This document shows positions 25,539 to 34,484 of a stretch of DNA of 64,000 bases, piece after piece. A program made the position numbers and the translations under genes. Position 1 is the stretch's first letter. Each line of letters starts with the position of its first letter. The notes beneath the pieces are model-generated. The model was not told where the DNA came from and ran no database searches. It saw only the letters and a program-made list of their open reading frames with translations. The DNA is taken from positions 248,001 through 312,000 of the forward strand of contig NZ_JAHLPW010000002.1 of the NCBI RefSeq assembly GCF_018918075.1, in the 5' to 3' direction. This DNA comes from Virgibacillus sp. MSJ-26 (lineage in GTDB: Bacteria > Bacillota > Bacilli > Bacillales > Amphibacillaceae).

Positions 25539-27350
25539 GTGTTGAGACAAGATGTAGATTCCAAACAGGTGTGGGAGTATTTTCTTGAAAATGAGTCGGT
25601 GACTAAGAATAATGACTTGAAAGAGGAAATTATAGCTTCATGGCACTTTTGTAGGAAAAAAGAAGTTGACCCATTTAATGGAATTGCTAATGAAATCCTC
25701 GATACTTCAATCTTTGAACAAAAGTTGAAGGAAAATGAATTATTATTACAATTAGCGAAGCCACATATTAAGCAGCTGACGGATTTTTTAAAGGGTTGGC
25801 GTTATATGACAACAATCACAGATAGAAACGGGTATATTTTATTTGAACAAGGTGAAAGAACGGTGAGTTATGAGGCAAATAAAATTAACCTAACTGAGGG
25901 CGCTAAGTGGGTTGAAAGTCATGTGGGTACCAATGCCATTGGACTTGCATTACGTTTACAAAAACCTATTTCCGTTAAAGGTTATGAACATTATTCCAAA
26001 GCATCACAATCATGGAATTGTACAGCAGCTCCTATCTTTGATCAGAATAATGAGGTTATTGGTGCTTTTAATATTTCTAGTTTATATCGCTCCATTAACT
26101 ATGATTATATTTTAGCTTGTGTACAGCTTGCAACAGAATCTATATCATTGTCTTGGAAAAAGCAAATTGAACAAGACATTGAATTTATGAAGAAAAGTAA
26201 AGCTAATCAAAATGAGGATAGCATTTTATGTACGTTTAATGGAATCATCTGTCATCTCCCCAATAAACTACTTCCTGAATATAAAAATTATATAAATCGT
26301 CATATCACTAATCTATCTCGTGAAACAAATTTAACGAAGACACAACCACATATTCCTATTTTAAAAAATAAAAGAATAATCGGATATCAAGTATCCGTCA
26401 AAATACCTGAAAAGAAAAATGGAATTTATTTTAAAGGGATTAAAGGTACGAGCTCCTCTTTTCAACATGTTCTTGATTTGGTGGATAAAGTTGCTTCAAG
26501 AAATACGGCTGTTCATTTATTTGGTGAAACTGGCTCAGGTAAAGAAGTAATTGCCCATGCTATTCATGATAATAGTCGTCACATGAAGGGGCCTTTTTTA
26601 TCGATTAACTGTGGTGCAGTTCCGGAAAGTTTAATGGAAAGTGAATTATTTGGATATGAAGCAGGAGCATTTACTGGAGCAAATCATCAAGGAAACAAGG
26701 GGAAATTGGAGCTAGCGGATGGTGGTACATTATTTCTAGATGAGATAGAAGAAATGCCCAAATCGATGCAGGTTCAATTACTCCGTGTTTTACAAGAAAA
26801 ATCTGTGGTTCGTATAGGTGGTAAAAAGGCCATTCCTCTCGATTTTCGGATTATTACAGCATCGAATCAAGACATTCGAGAATTAGTAAAACAGGGGAAA
26901 TTTCGAGAAGACTTATTTTATCGTATTTATGTTTTTCCAATCACTATTCCACCGCTACGGAAACGTTCGGAAGATATTAAATATATGATTCATGATTATT
27001 TCAGAAAAAATGATTGGTTCCCAAATTGGCAACACCGTCTAGAGGAGGTTTTTGAAAAAGCCGAGTGGAAAGGGAATGTACGGGAGTTGTACAATGCTCT
27101 AAAACGGTGTGAAATTCTTTATGAAAATGAGGTTCCATCTTATCAAGAATTGGAAGCCCTTACTTCTGTGATAGATTCTCATTCTGAGCATCAAAGTGAA
27201 GATGAGACATATAGTTTTACAGAACAGCTTGAATTACAAAAAATTAAGGAGAAATTGACTCGACGAGCAGGTAATGTGTCAGCTGCTGCTGAAGAATTAG
27301 GGATGTCACGGGCGACTTTATACCGTAAAATGAAGAAATATCATTTGTGA
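25539..27350 (+). CDS. acoR: Sigma-54-dependent activator of acetoin catabolism
   Basis: A 603-residue AcoR-type enhancer-binding protein. An N-terminal GAF-like sensor region (about 60-205, with VGTNAIGLALRLQKPI) precedes the AAA+ domain: Walker A GETGSGKE (329-336), the sigma-54-contacting GAFTGA loop (376-381), Walker B GGTLFLDEIE (395-404) and the arginine-finger region FREDLFYRI. A Fis-type helix-turn-helix at the end reads AAEELGMSRATLYRKMKKY. It activates the downstream acetoin dehydrogenase operon from the -24/-12 promoter at 27445. GGGAGTGA precedes GTG 25539 and TTG 25542; either may be the start. Single gene with its own terminator. Confidence 0.93.
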   Translation: MLRQDVDSKQVWEYFLENESVTKNNDLKEEIIASWHFCRKKEVDPFNGIANEILDTSIFEQKLKENELLLQLAKPHIKQLTDFLKGWRYMTTITDRNGYILFEQGERTVSYEANKINLTEGAKWVESHVGTNAIGLALRLQKPISVKGYEHYSKASQSWNCTAAPIFDQNNEVIGAFNISSLYRSINYDYILACVQLATESISLSWKKQIEQDIEFMKKSKANQNEDSILCTFNGIICHLPNKLLPEYKNYINRHITNLSRETNLTKTQPHIPILKNKRIIGYQVSVKIPEKKNGIYFKGIKGTSSSFQHVLDLVDKVASRNTAVHLFGETGSGKEVIAHAIHDNSRHMKGPFLSINCGAVPESLMESELFGYEAGAFTGANHQGNKGKLELADGGTLFLDEIEEMPKSMQVQLLRVLQEKSVVRIGGKKAIPLDFRIITASNQDIRELVKQGKFREDLFYRIYVFPITIPPLRKRSEDIKYMIHDYFRKNDWFPNWQHRLEEVFEKAEWKGNVRELYNALKRCEILYENEVPSYQELEALTSVIDSHSEHQSEDETYSFTEQLELQKIKEKLTRRAGNVSAAAEELGMSRATLYRKMKKYHL

Positions 27351-27399
27351 AACACTTTGAGAAACTTTGCAATAAAATGAGAATCATATATTTACTCTC

Positions 27400-27430
27400 A
27401 CGATATTGGCCTTGTCAATATCGTTTTTTT
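27400..27430 (+). terminator. Terminator between acoR and the aco operon
   Basis: ACGATATTG (27400-27408) pairs with CAATATCGT (27416-27424), followed by seven T. It isolates acoR transcription from the sigma-54 promoter 15 bases further on. Confidence 0.9.
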
Positions 27431-27444
27431 AATGCTTTTAAAAG

Positions 27445-27462
27445 TTGGCATGTTTTTTGCAT
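27445..27462 (+). promoter_or_regulatory. Sigma-54 (-24/-12) promoter of the acetoin operon
   Basis: TTGGCATGTTTTTTGCAT has the invariant GG (27447-27448) and GC (27459-27460) exactly ten bases apart and fits the TGGCAC-N5-TTGCA consensus closely. AcoR lies upstream, and its binding sites would lie in 27351-27444 or further upstream. Confidence 0.9.
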
Positions 27463-27547
27463 GAGTAATGGTAGAAAGAATAAAGGAGGGATAGACTGAA
27501 TAATTGAAAGGTACCTGTACAAGTGAATGAAGAAAGGGGATGGTCAG

Positions 27548-28900
27548 TTGAAGAAATATGATGTCATAGTCATTGGTGCTGGACCCGGCGGATATGCTTC
27601 CGCTATAAGAGCAGCGCAATTAGGAAAAAACGTTGCAATTGTTGAAAAAGATAGAACAGGAGGTACCTGCTTAAACGTAGGTTGTATTCCATCTAAGGCG
27701 TTATTACACTTTGGGAAAACGATGGAAACTTTCAAAAAATCACAACAGTGGGGCTTTAAAACATCAAGTATCTCAGTGGACTTTGAACAATTAATGGGCC
27801 AAAAAAACAATGTAGTTAAAACATTAACATCTGGAATAGACTTTCTCTTAAAGAAAAATAAAGTTACTTTTTATCAAGGCGAAGCAGAAATCGCTGATGA
27901 TTTGATAGTTAAAATAGGTGATAAAAAGATTAAAGGCAGCGACATCTTGTTAGCAACAGGCAGCAAACCTTTTGTTCCTAAGATTAAAGGTTTAGAAGCT
28001 ACCGATTTTATGACAACGGATACATTCTTTAATATGAAGAATCAGCCTGACACATTATGTATCATCGGTGGGGGTGTGATATCTGTTGAACTGGCCACTG
28101 CAATGGCTGTATTAGGAACGAAAGTCACCATTATCGAAGTCGCAAACGATATATTGCTGACTGAAGATCCTGAAGCCCGTAAAACAGTGAAAGATCAAAT
28201 GATAAAACAGGGTATTGAGATCTTTTCAGGTGCCGAAATTAATGAAGTTAAACAAGGGAAAATTCTGCTTGCTCGTGATAAGGTCGTTTCTTTTGACGCC
28301 TTGTTGGTTGCAACTGGAAGAAAACCTGTTGTGAAGTTGGCTCAAGATATGAATTTGGCGATGGATGAATCAAATCGTTTTGTAAAAGTTAATCATTTTT
28401 ATGAGACAAGTCATTCTCATGTATATGCTGTAGGTGATCTGATTGGTGGATATCAGTTGGCCCATGCAGCGATTGCAGAAGGTATAGCTGCAGTACAGGC
28501 GATGGACGGCGTTAAAAAACACGTAAATCAAACGGAAATTCCTAGATGTGTCTACACCTTTCCTGAAATCGCTTCCATTGGAATGGATGAAACAACGGCT
28601 AAAGAAGCTGGTTATGATGTCCAAATATCTTACAGTAATTTGAGTAGTAATGGTAAAGCACTTGCTGATGATGAAGCGATTGGATTCCTAAAAATCATCT
28701 CCGAGAAAAAGTATCAGGAAATTTTAGGAGCGGTCGTGGTAGGTGACAATGCTACGGAGTTAATTGGCAGTATTGCAGGGGTGAAACATGCTGAAGGAAC
28801 AGTAACGGAACTTGCTAATACCATTTGGCCCCATCCTACCATGTCCGAAATTATTGGTGAAGGCGCTAACACATTATATGATCAAGCGATCCATATGTAA
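27548..28900 (+). CDS. acoL: Dihydrolipoyl dehydrogenase (E3) of the acetoin complex
   Basis: A 450-residue flavoprotein disulfide reductase. The FAD motif VIGAGPGGYASAIRAAQ leads to the redox-active pair Cys41/Cys46 in GGTCLNVGCIPSK. The NAD-binding motif is IIGGGVISVELATAMAVLG, and the C-terminal dimer-interface catalytic region is HAEGTVTELANTIWPHPTMSE. It reoxidises dihydrolipoyl groups on the E2 component. TTG 27548 follows AAAGGGG; an ATG at 27527 lacks a ribosome site. It comes first in the operon, unlike acoABCL of B. subtilis. Closest neighbour downstream is E1 alpha, 16 bases away. Confidence 0.93.
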   Translation: MKKYDVIVIGAGPGGYASAIRAAQLGKNVAIVEKDRTGGTCLNVGCIPSKALLHFGKTMETFKKSQQWGFKTSSISVDFEQLMGQKNNVVKTLTSGIDFLLKKNKVTFYQGEAEIADDLIVKIGDKKIKGSDILLATGSKPFVPKIKGLEATDFMTTDTFFNMKNQPDTLCIIGGGVISVELATAMAVLGTKVTIIEVANDILLTEDPEARKTVKDQMIKQGIEIFSGAEINEVKQGKILLARDKVVSFDALLVATGRKPVVKLAQDMNLAMDESNRFVKVNHFYETSHSHVYAVGDLIGGYQLAHAAIAEGIAAVQAMDGVKKHVNQTEIPRCVYTFPEIASIGMDETTAKEAGYDVQISYSNLSSNGKALADDEAIGFLKIISEKKYQEILGAVVVGDNATELIGSIAGVKHAEGTVTELANTIWPHPTMSEIIGEGANTLYDQAIHM

Positions 28901-28916
28901 AAAAGGAGGAGTAATG

Positions 28917-29864
28917 ATGAATAAAGAAAAAGCTTTGTGGATTTATCAAAAAATGAATGAGATTCGTCATTTTGAAGAAGAAGTTCGCCGCATTTTTGCA
29001 AAAGGGGAAATCCCTGGGTTTGTACACTTATATGCAGGAGAAGAGGCAGTGGCGACGGGTGTTATGGCTCTGTTAGATGATGGTGACTATATTACGAGTA
29101 CTCACCGGGGTCATGGACATGCCATTGCCAAAGGGTGTGATATTAAAAGAATGATGGCAGAAATTATGGGGAAAAAAGATGGTCTTGGCGGCGGTAAAGG
29201 TGGTTCAATGCACGTTGCAGACGTGGAAAAAGGGATGCTAGGAGCCAACGGGATTGTCGGTGGTGGCTTTGGCCTTGCTTCAGGTGCTGCATTGACGATT
29301 AAAACATTAAAGCAAGAGCATGTTGCTGTTTGCTTTTTCGGTGACGGAGCCGCTAACGAAGGTGTGTTTCATGAAGGATTAAATTTAGCTTCAATTCTTG
29401 ATTTACCAGTTGTCTTTGTTTGTGAAAATAACCAATTTGGTGAAGGAACCCCTCATTCTTATGCGAGTGCATCTGAAACAATTTCAGAACGAGCAGTCGT
29501 TTATGATATGCCCGGGGTCCGTGTCGATGGTATGAAAGTGACTGAAGTTTATGATGCTACTCGAGAAGCAATCGAGCGAGCAAAAAAAGGTGAAGGCCCA
29601 ACATTGATTGAATGCGACACTTATCGTCATTATGGTCATTTCGAAGGGGATGAAGAAAAGTATAAATCCGATGATGATATGAATAGAGACCGCGATCCGA
29701 TTCCAGAGTTTAGAGAAAAGGCAATAGAAAAAGGTTGGTTAACCAAAAAACAAGCAGATGAAATTGAAGAACAAGCAGTTAAAACAATAAAAACGGCAGT
29801 TGAATTTGCTGGGTCTAGTCCATTACCTGATCTCGAATCTTTACATGAAGATGTTTTCGCATAA
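28917..29864 (+). CDS. acoA: Acetoin dehydrogenase E1 component, alpha subunit
   Basis: A 315-residue thiamine-diphosphate-dependent E1 alpha subunit. Signature regions are RIFAKGEIPGFVHLYAGEEA, STHRGHGHAIAKG, GGKGGSMHV and the ThDP motif GDGAANEGVFHEGLNLAS ending in VCENN. Together with the beta subunit it cleaves acetoin, passing an acetyl group to lipoyl-E2 and releasing acetaldehyde. ATG 28917 follows AAAGGAGGAG; ATG 28914 is the alternative. It could act on other 2-oxo compounds, but AcoR and the sigma-54 promoter favour acetoin. Confidence 0.92.
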   Translation: MNKEKALWIYQKMNEIRHFEEEVRRIFAKGEIPGFVHLYAGEEAVATGVMALLDDGDYITSTHRGHGHAIAKGCDIKRMMAEIMGKKDGLGGGKGGSMHVADVEKGMLGANGIVGGGFGLASGAALTIKTLKQEHVAVCFFGDGAANEGVFHEGLNLASILDLPVVFVCENNQFGEGTPHSYASASETISERAVVYDMPGVRVDGMKVTEVYDATREAIERAKKGEGPTLIECDTYRHYGHFEGDEEKYKSDDDMNRDRDPIPEFREKAIEKGWLTKKQADEIEEQAVKTIKTAVEFAGSSPLPDLESLHEDVFA

Positions 29865-29878
29865 AAAAGGAGGAATGA

Positions 29879-30922
29879 ATGACGATGAGAAAAATCTCTT
29901 ATATGAATGCCATTACTGAAGCGATGGATATGGCTATGGATAAAGATGATAAAGTAATATTAATAGGAACGGATGTTGCCGGAGGGGCGGACGTCGATCA
30001 CCTGGTCCAAGATGATGGAGTCCATGAAGATGCCTTTGGTGGGGTGTTTGGATTATCGAAAGGTTTAGTTGGAAAATATGGTAGAGAACGAGTGATTGAC
30101 ACACCAATCGCTGAGCATGGATATTTCAGTACGGCTGTTGGTGCTGCAGCTACAGGGTTACGTCCCATTTCAGAATTAATGTTTAATGATTTCGTTGGGT
30201 TTGTTTTAGATCCAATTTTAAACCAAGGTGCAAAAATGCGTTATATGTTTGGAGGAAAGGCTAAAATACCTTTAACTGTTCGGACGGTTCATGGGGCTGG
30301 AGTGGGTGCTGCAGCTCAACATTCCCAAACATTGTACGGGATGTTCGGTGCTATACCAGGTGTTAAGGTTGTCGTACCTTCGAATCCTTACGATGCAAAA
30401 GGATTAATGTTAGCAGCAGTTGAAGAAGATAACCTCGTTGTATTCTCAGAAGACAAAGCAATCTATGGAATAAAAGGAGAAGTACCTGAAGAGTATTATA
30501 CGGTGGAAATTGGTAAAGCCAGAGTAGCAAGAGAAGGTCATGATTTATCGATCGTTGCAATTGGCAAAATGGTGCAAGTAGCAGAGGAAGTCGCAGAACA
30601 ATTAGAAAAAGAAAACGTTTCTGTTGAAGTAATTGATTTACGTACGGTGGCACCTTGGGATCAAGAAACTGTTATCGAATCAGTTAAAAAGACTGGTAGA
30701 TTAGTCGTCATGGATGAAGCTAATCCACATAACAACACTGCAACTGATATTGCATCAGTTGTTGCAGATAAGGCGTTTGATTATTTAGATGGTCCTATTA
30801 AAACCGTTTGTGCACCGAATACACCAGTTCCTTTTGCAAGGAATCTTGAACAAGCGTATATCCCTGATGCCAGCAAAGTTCTGGATGTAGCAGACGAGTT
30901 AATTTTTGATTTGAAAAAGTAG
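29879..30922 (+). CDS. acoB: Acetoin dehydrogenase E1 component, beta subunit
   Basis: A 347-residue E1 beta subunit of the transketolase-like family. Typical segments are MNAITEAMDMAMDKDDKVIL, IGTDVAGGADVDHL, GVFGLSKGLVGKYG, DTPIAEHGYFSTAVGAA and the C-terminal VEVIDLRTVAPWDQETVI. It pairs with the alpha subunit into the heterotetrameric E1. The start is ATG 29879 with AAAAGGAGG five to six bases upstream; ATG 29885 is the alternative. It follows acoA by 14 bases and precedes the E2 gene by about 27. The sequence is intact and has the usual family length. Confidence 0.92.
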   Translation: MTMRKISYMNAITEAMDMAMDKDDKVILIGTDVAGGADVDHLVQDDGVHEDAFGGVFGLSKGLVGKYGRERVIDTPIAEHGYFSTAVGAAATGLRPISELMFNDFVGFVLDPILNQGAKMRYMFGGKAKIPLTVRTVHGAGVGAAAQHSQTLYGMFGAIPGVKVVVPSNPYDAKGLMLAAVEEDNLVVFSEDKAIYGIKGEVPEEYYTVEIGKARVAREGHDLSIVAIGKMVQVAEEVAEQLEKENVSVEVIDLRTVAPWDQETVIESVKKTGRLVVMDEANPHNNTATDIASVVADKAFDYLDGPIKTVCAPNTPVPFARNLEQAYIPDASKVLDVADELIFDLKK

Positions 30923-30949
30923 TTTATTAATGTAGGAGGTGACCATGTT

Positions 30950-32221
30950 ATGAGTGAAAATATTGTAATGCCAAAATTAGGAATGACCATGACAGAGGGG
31001 ACAATAGAAGAATGGCATAATGAGGTTGGTGAAACTGTTAAAGCAGGTGATCCCGTTTTAACAATCAGTTCGGAAAAACTAACACAAGATGTCGAGGCTC
31101 CAAGTTCAGGTGTTTTACTCTCCCAAGTTATAAAAGCTGGAGACGAAGCACAAGTTGGTGAAGTGATTGGAGTCATTGGGGAGGAAGGCGAAGATCCATC
31201 GGGTACCACTGAGGAACCTATAGAAGATCAAGATGATAATATAGAAAATACAGCAGAACCGGATTCAAATCTAAAAGAAAAAACAGTATCTTATGAGTCG
31301 GAATCTAAACAAATTACAAAAGATTCATCAGCTGAACAAATTTTTATCACACCATTGGCGAGAAAAATGGCCGGTGATAAAAACTTAGAAATTGAGTTGA
31401 TCAAAGGGTCAGGCGGAAACAATCGGATTACTAAGTTAGATATTCAGCGGGTTGAAAACCAGGGTTATGATTATGCAAAAGAAAAGCAAGCGGCGGGTTC
31501 AGCCCAAGCCTATGGCACGCCTGTTGAATCAATTGGGGAAGGACTTCCTTCTATGCGTAAAGCGATTGCCAAAAACATGCGTGAGAGCTTAGCAAATTCA
31601 GCACAGTTAACGTTACACCGAAAAGCCAGTGCTGACAAAATAATAGCGATGCAAAAAAAATTACGGAATGACATTGAAGAAACAGATTTGGATATTAGAT
31701 TAACAATTACCGTGTTAATTGCTCGAGCGACTGTTCTAGCGTTACAAGATTATAAGAAGATGAACTCTACTTATAATGACGGAGAACTTATTGAATATGA
31801 TGAGGTCCATTTAGGGATCGCCAGTTCATTAGAGGAAGGGCTTGTAGTCCCTGTTGTAAAAAATGCTCATCAAAAGACCATAGGAAATCTTGCAAAAGAT
31901 ATTAAATCTGTCTCCACTCATGCAAGAGAAGGTACAGCTAGCGGTGATTTATTGTCAGGCTCCACATTTACTATAACTAATATGGGTGCAACAGGCATAG
32001 AATACTTTACCCCTATACTCAACGCACCTGAATCTGGCATACTTGGAGTGGGAGCATTACAAGAAGAATTAACCTTAAATGATGATCAAGAAGTTGTCTT
32101 AGAGAAGAAAATTCCGTTCAGTTTAACATTCGATCATCAAATTTTAGACGGGGCTGACGCAGCAGAATTTTTAAGTGTTTTAATTAAATACATCGAGTCT
32201 CCCAATCTACTAGTCTTATAA
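30950..32221 (+). CDS. acoC: Acetoin dehydrogenase E2 (dihydrolipoyl acetyltransferase)
   Basis: A 423-residue E2 protein. The lipoyl domain is residues 1-78, with the lipoylated Lys43 in SSEKLTQDVEAP. An acidic linker (about 80-125) follows, then the peripheral-subunit-binding domain (ITPLARKMAGDKNLE, about 128-165). The catalytic acyltransferase domain ends with FDHQILDGADAAEF (His396, Asp400), a variant of the usual DHRxxDG. Unlike the alpha/beta-hydrolase E2 of some acetoin systems, this is a classic 2-oxoacid-type acyltransferase. It forms the core of the complex and makes acetyl-CoA. ATG 30950 follows AGGAGGTGA. A strong terminator follows. Confidence 0.92.
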   Translation: MSENIVMPKLGMTMTEGTIEEWHNEVGETVKAGDPVLTISSEKLTQDVEAPSSGVLLSQVIKAGDEAQVGEVIGVIGEEGEDPSGTTEEPIEDQDDNIENTAEPDSNLKEKTVSYESESKQITKDSSAEQIFITPLARKMAGDKNLEIELIKGSGGNNRITKLDIQRVENQGYDYAKEKQAAGSAQAYGTPVESIGEGLPSMRKAIAKNMRESLANSAQLTLHRKASADKIIAMQKKLRNDIEETDLDIRLTITVLIARATVLALQDYKKMNSTYNDGELIEYDEVHLGIASSLEEGLVVPVVKNAHQKTIGNLAKDIKSVSTHAREGTASGDLLSGSTFTITNMGATGIEYFTPILNAPESGILGVGALQEELTLNDDQEVVLEKKIPFSLTFDHQILDGADAAEFLSVLIKYIESPNLLVL

Positions 32222-32239
32222 AAATCTATAGTGACTTAA

Positions 32240-32293
32240 AACAAACCCCAATTAGTGAGTTACTGAAATAGCTCTAATTGGGGTTTGTTTTGC
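32240..32293 (+). terminator. Terminator of the acetoin operon
   Basis: Arms of 16 perfect base pairs (32240-32255 with 32274-32289, core CAAACCCC/GGGGTTTG) close an 18-base loop, followed by T-rich sequence. Confidence 0.92.
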
Positions 32294-32403
32294 TAAGGAG
32301 TGAGTCAAGAAAACATGAGTAAGACTTTATTTCGTGAGGTAATGGGATGACTCAATTAACGCTATTTTAACATTTGAAACATAGAGTCATGTGTTGGCCT
32401 CCT

Positions 32404-32424
32404 GGGTGGATAAACCCCGCTATA
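32404..32424 (+). repeat. REP-like element 6
   Basis: The element reads gggtggataaaccccgctat and shares AACCCCGCTAT with the element beside the transposase remnant (18074). It lies alone in the gap after the acetoin operon. Confidence 0.35.
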
Positions 32425-32551
32425 CCACTATATGTTTGTACAATATGGACATATTCAGTCTCCGATGAAAGAACGGTTGTGATGATCGAAAAAGATTATC
32501 ATAACCGTTTTTAAAAATTCCTATAAAAAGAATAATCTATATTAGTAATTC

Positions 32552-32802
32552 TTAAAGTAAATGAGCTAGGTGTTTGTCATCGATGTTTGCTTTCTCAGAT
32601 AATTGTTTAAGTGTTAATCCCTCTTTTTTTGTGGATATGTTTTCCTAATATATTTAAGAATAGTTTCTTTATCCCTATTTTTCTCATTCGTGGTTGATTG
32701 TCCTTCTTGTTTAATTATCTTTCCGGAAGCCATGAATGAACATGTCCTATAGATTGACATAAAAATCCAGTCTTCCGTCCAAGTTAATGAAATTATTTTC
32801 AT
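32552..32802 (-). pseudogene. Small helix-turn-helix-like protein with a poly(A) frameshift
   Basis: The frame from 32802 reads down to RDKETILKYIRKTYPQKKRD and stops. With one extra A in the seven-A run (T run at 32624-32630), translation continues as KEGLTLKQLSEKANIDDKHL and ends AHLL at 32552. That joined end looks like a small helix-turn-helix or winged-helix-type protein. Either the gene is inactivated, slips on the homopolymer, or the assembly lost one base. Start codon is uncertain; ATG 32733 (MASGKIIKQEG) is an alternative. Function unknown. Confidence 0.4.
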
Positions 32803-32848
32803 TAAAGAGGAGGTTTATTGATAGTTGAACCCGACTTGAATGAAAGTA

Positions 32849-32877
32849 TTTACAAGAAAAGTATAGGGGAATATAAT
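32849..32877 (+). promoter_or_regulatory. SigA-type promoter of the mannoside operon
   Basis: TTTACA (32849-32854), a 17-base spacer and TATAAT (32872-32877), about 137 bases before the PTS gene. The long leader may hold regulator sites; none is clear. Confidence 0.75.
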
Positions 32878-33014
32878 AATAATTGATTAGGAATAGCTGA
32901 TTTATTATAAAAACTTATGAAAAGTTGATTTGTAAGGATACAAATTAAAGAATTAATAGCATTATACGCAGTAAAACAACAATCATAAGGCAAAATTTGA
33001 AAGGTGGACTACCT

Positions 33015-34481
33015 ATGTCACAAAAGAAAATTGTCGGGGTTACAGCCTGCTCGGCTGGAATAGCGCACACTTATATGGCTGCTGAATCCCTTGAGAAAGC
33101 GGCGGAAGAAAAAGGGTATCAGGTAAAGATAGAAACACAAGGTTCTATCGGTGTTGAAAATGGTTTGACAGACCAAGAAATTGAAGAAGCTGATGTAGTT
33201 ATTTTAGCTGTTGAAATAAATATTGATATGTCTCGATTTAACGGAAAACGAGTCATGCGTGTTAGGGCATCTGAAGCGATTAAAAATTCTAATGAAGTGA
33301 TTGAAAACGCTTTAAATGACGCAACTGTTTACGGTGAAAAAGGTGCGAAGGCTGGAGTAGCAAAGATGGGAAACACTAAAGAAGGTGGCTTTTTCCAACA
33401 TATCATGGCAGGTATCTCCTACATGATTCCTATGGTCATTGCTTCTGGTCTCATCTTAGCAATCGCAAACGTATATGCTTTCCAGCGGGATGAAGCAGGA
33501 CGTATTATTGAGTGGGGTTTTGATACATCTACGGCAATGGGCGGATTAATGTCTAACCTGTTTGAGGTTGGGCAAGTTGGATTCTTATTAATGATACCGC
33601 TTTTTGCAGGATTTGTTGCAAACTCTATTGCAGGAAAGCCGGCTATTGCCGCTGCAATGATAGGAACCTATATTGCTAATGATGCTGAATTACTTGGTGG
33701 AGAAGCTGGAGGAGGATTTTTAGCGGCGATTCTTGTTGCTTTTGCTGCAGGATATTTGGTAAACCTACTTAAAAAGATTCCTTATCCAAAATTGATTCAA
33801 CCCATTGTTCCGATAATGCTGATTCCTTTTGTAAGTACCTTAATAATAACATTATTAGTGTTTTACGGTATAGGAAATCCGATGGCGTCTATGATGGATT
33901 TCTTGTATGAAGGTCTAACGACGTTAAATGAAAATTATGCTGCAGCACCTGTTATTGTTGGTGTTATTATAGGAGCGATGGTCGGTTTTGATTTAGGAGG
34001 ACCACTTAATAAAACAGCTCTTGTCTTTGGTACGGCAGTATTTACTGACACGGTGGCTAAATATGGAATTGAAGGGGCGAATTTTGTTCCTCAAACAGCA
34101 ACACAAGCCGCTATTTCTGTTGCACCTCTTGGAATTTGGTTAGCATCTATCTTATTTAAGAACAAATTCTCGCCAACAGAAAAGGTCTCTGCAAACAGTG
34201 CGTTTGGAATGGGCATTGTTGGTGTAACAGAGGGGGCAATACCATTTGGCGCTCAAGATCCTATTCGAATGATTCCTGCATTTGTTGCGGGTTCAGCAGT
34301 CGCTGGTGGACTTGCTGCAGGATTAGGGATTAAGTTTTATGGTGGAATTGGTTCACCGTTAGGAACTTTTGTAGGTTATATTGAGCAACCTATACCATTT
34401 ATTACTTGGATTTTTAGTGTTTTGATGGGGGTTCTTGTAACGGCATTAATTATAGGATTCACTAAGAAAAAGGTGGAATAA
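33015..34481 (+). CDS. PTS fructose-family transporter subunit IIBC
   Basis: A 488-residue PTS permease. The N-terminal IIB-Fru domain (about 1-100) carries the phosphorylated Cys12 in VTACSAGIAHTYMAAE. The IIC domain (about 125-485) has around ten membrane segments with the family pattern GISYMIPMVIASGLILAIA, SIAGKPAIAAAMIG and GVTEGAIPFGAQDP. It imports and phosphorylates a sugar. Neighbouring GH38 alpha-mannosidase and mannose-6-phosphate isomerase suggest a mannoside such as 2-O-alpha-mannosyl-D-glycerate, as in the E. coli mngAB pair. ATG 33015 follows AAAGGTGG; the upstream ATG at 32997 overlaps that site. The IIA domain is encoded by the next gene. Confidence 0.9.
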   Translation: MSQKKIVGVTACSAGIAHTYMAAESLEKAAEEKGYQVKIETQGSIGVENGLTDQEIEEADVVILAVEINIDMSRFNGKRVMRVRASEAIKNSNEVIENALNDATVYGEKGAKAGVAKMGNTKEGGFFQHIMAGISYMIPMVIASGLILAIANVYAFQRDEAGRIIEWGFDTSTAMGGLMSNLFEVGQVGFLLMIPLFAGFVANSIAGKPAIAAAMIGTYIANDAELLGGEAGGGFLAAILVAFAAGYLVNLLKKIPYPKLIQPIVPIMLIPFVSTLIITLLVFYGIGNPMASMMDFLYEGLTTLNENYAAAPVIVGVIIGAMVGFDLGGPLNKTALVFGTAVFTDTVAKYGIEGANFVPQTATQAAISVAPLGIWLASILFKNKFSPTEKVSANSAFGMGIVGVTEGAIPFGAQDPIRMIPAFVAGSAVAGGLAAGLGIKFYGGIGSPLGTFVGYIEQPIPFITWIFSVLMGVLVTALIIGFTKKKVE

Positions 34482-34484
34482 AAA

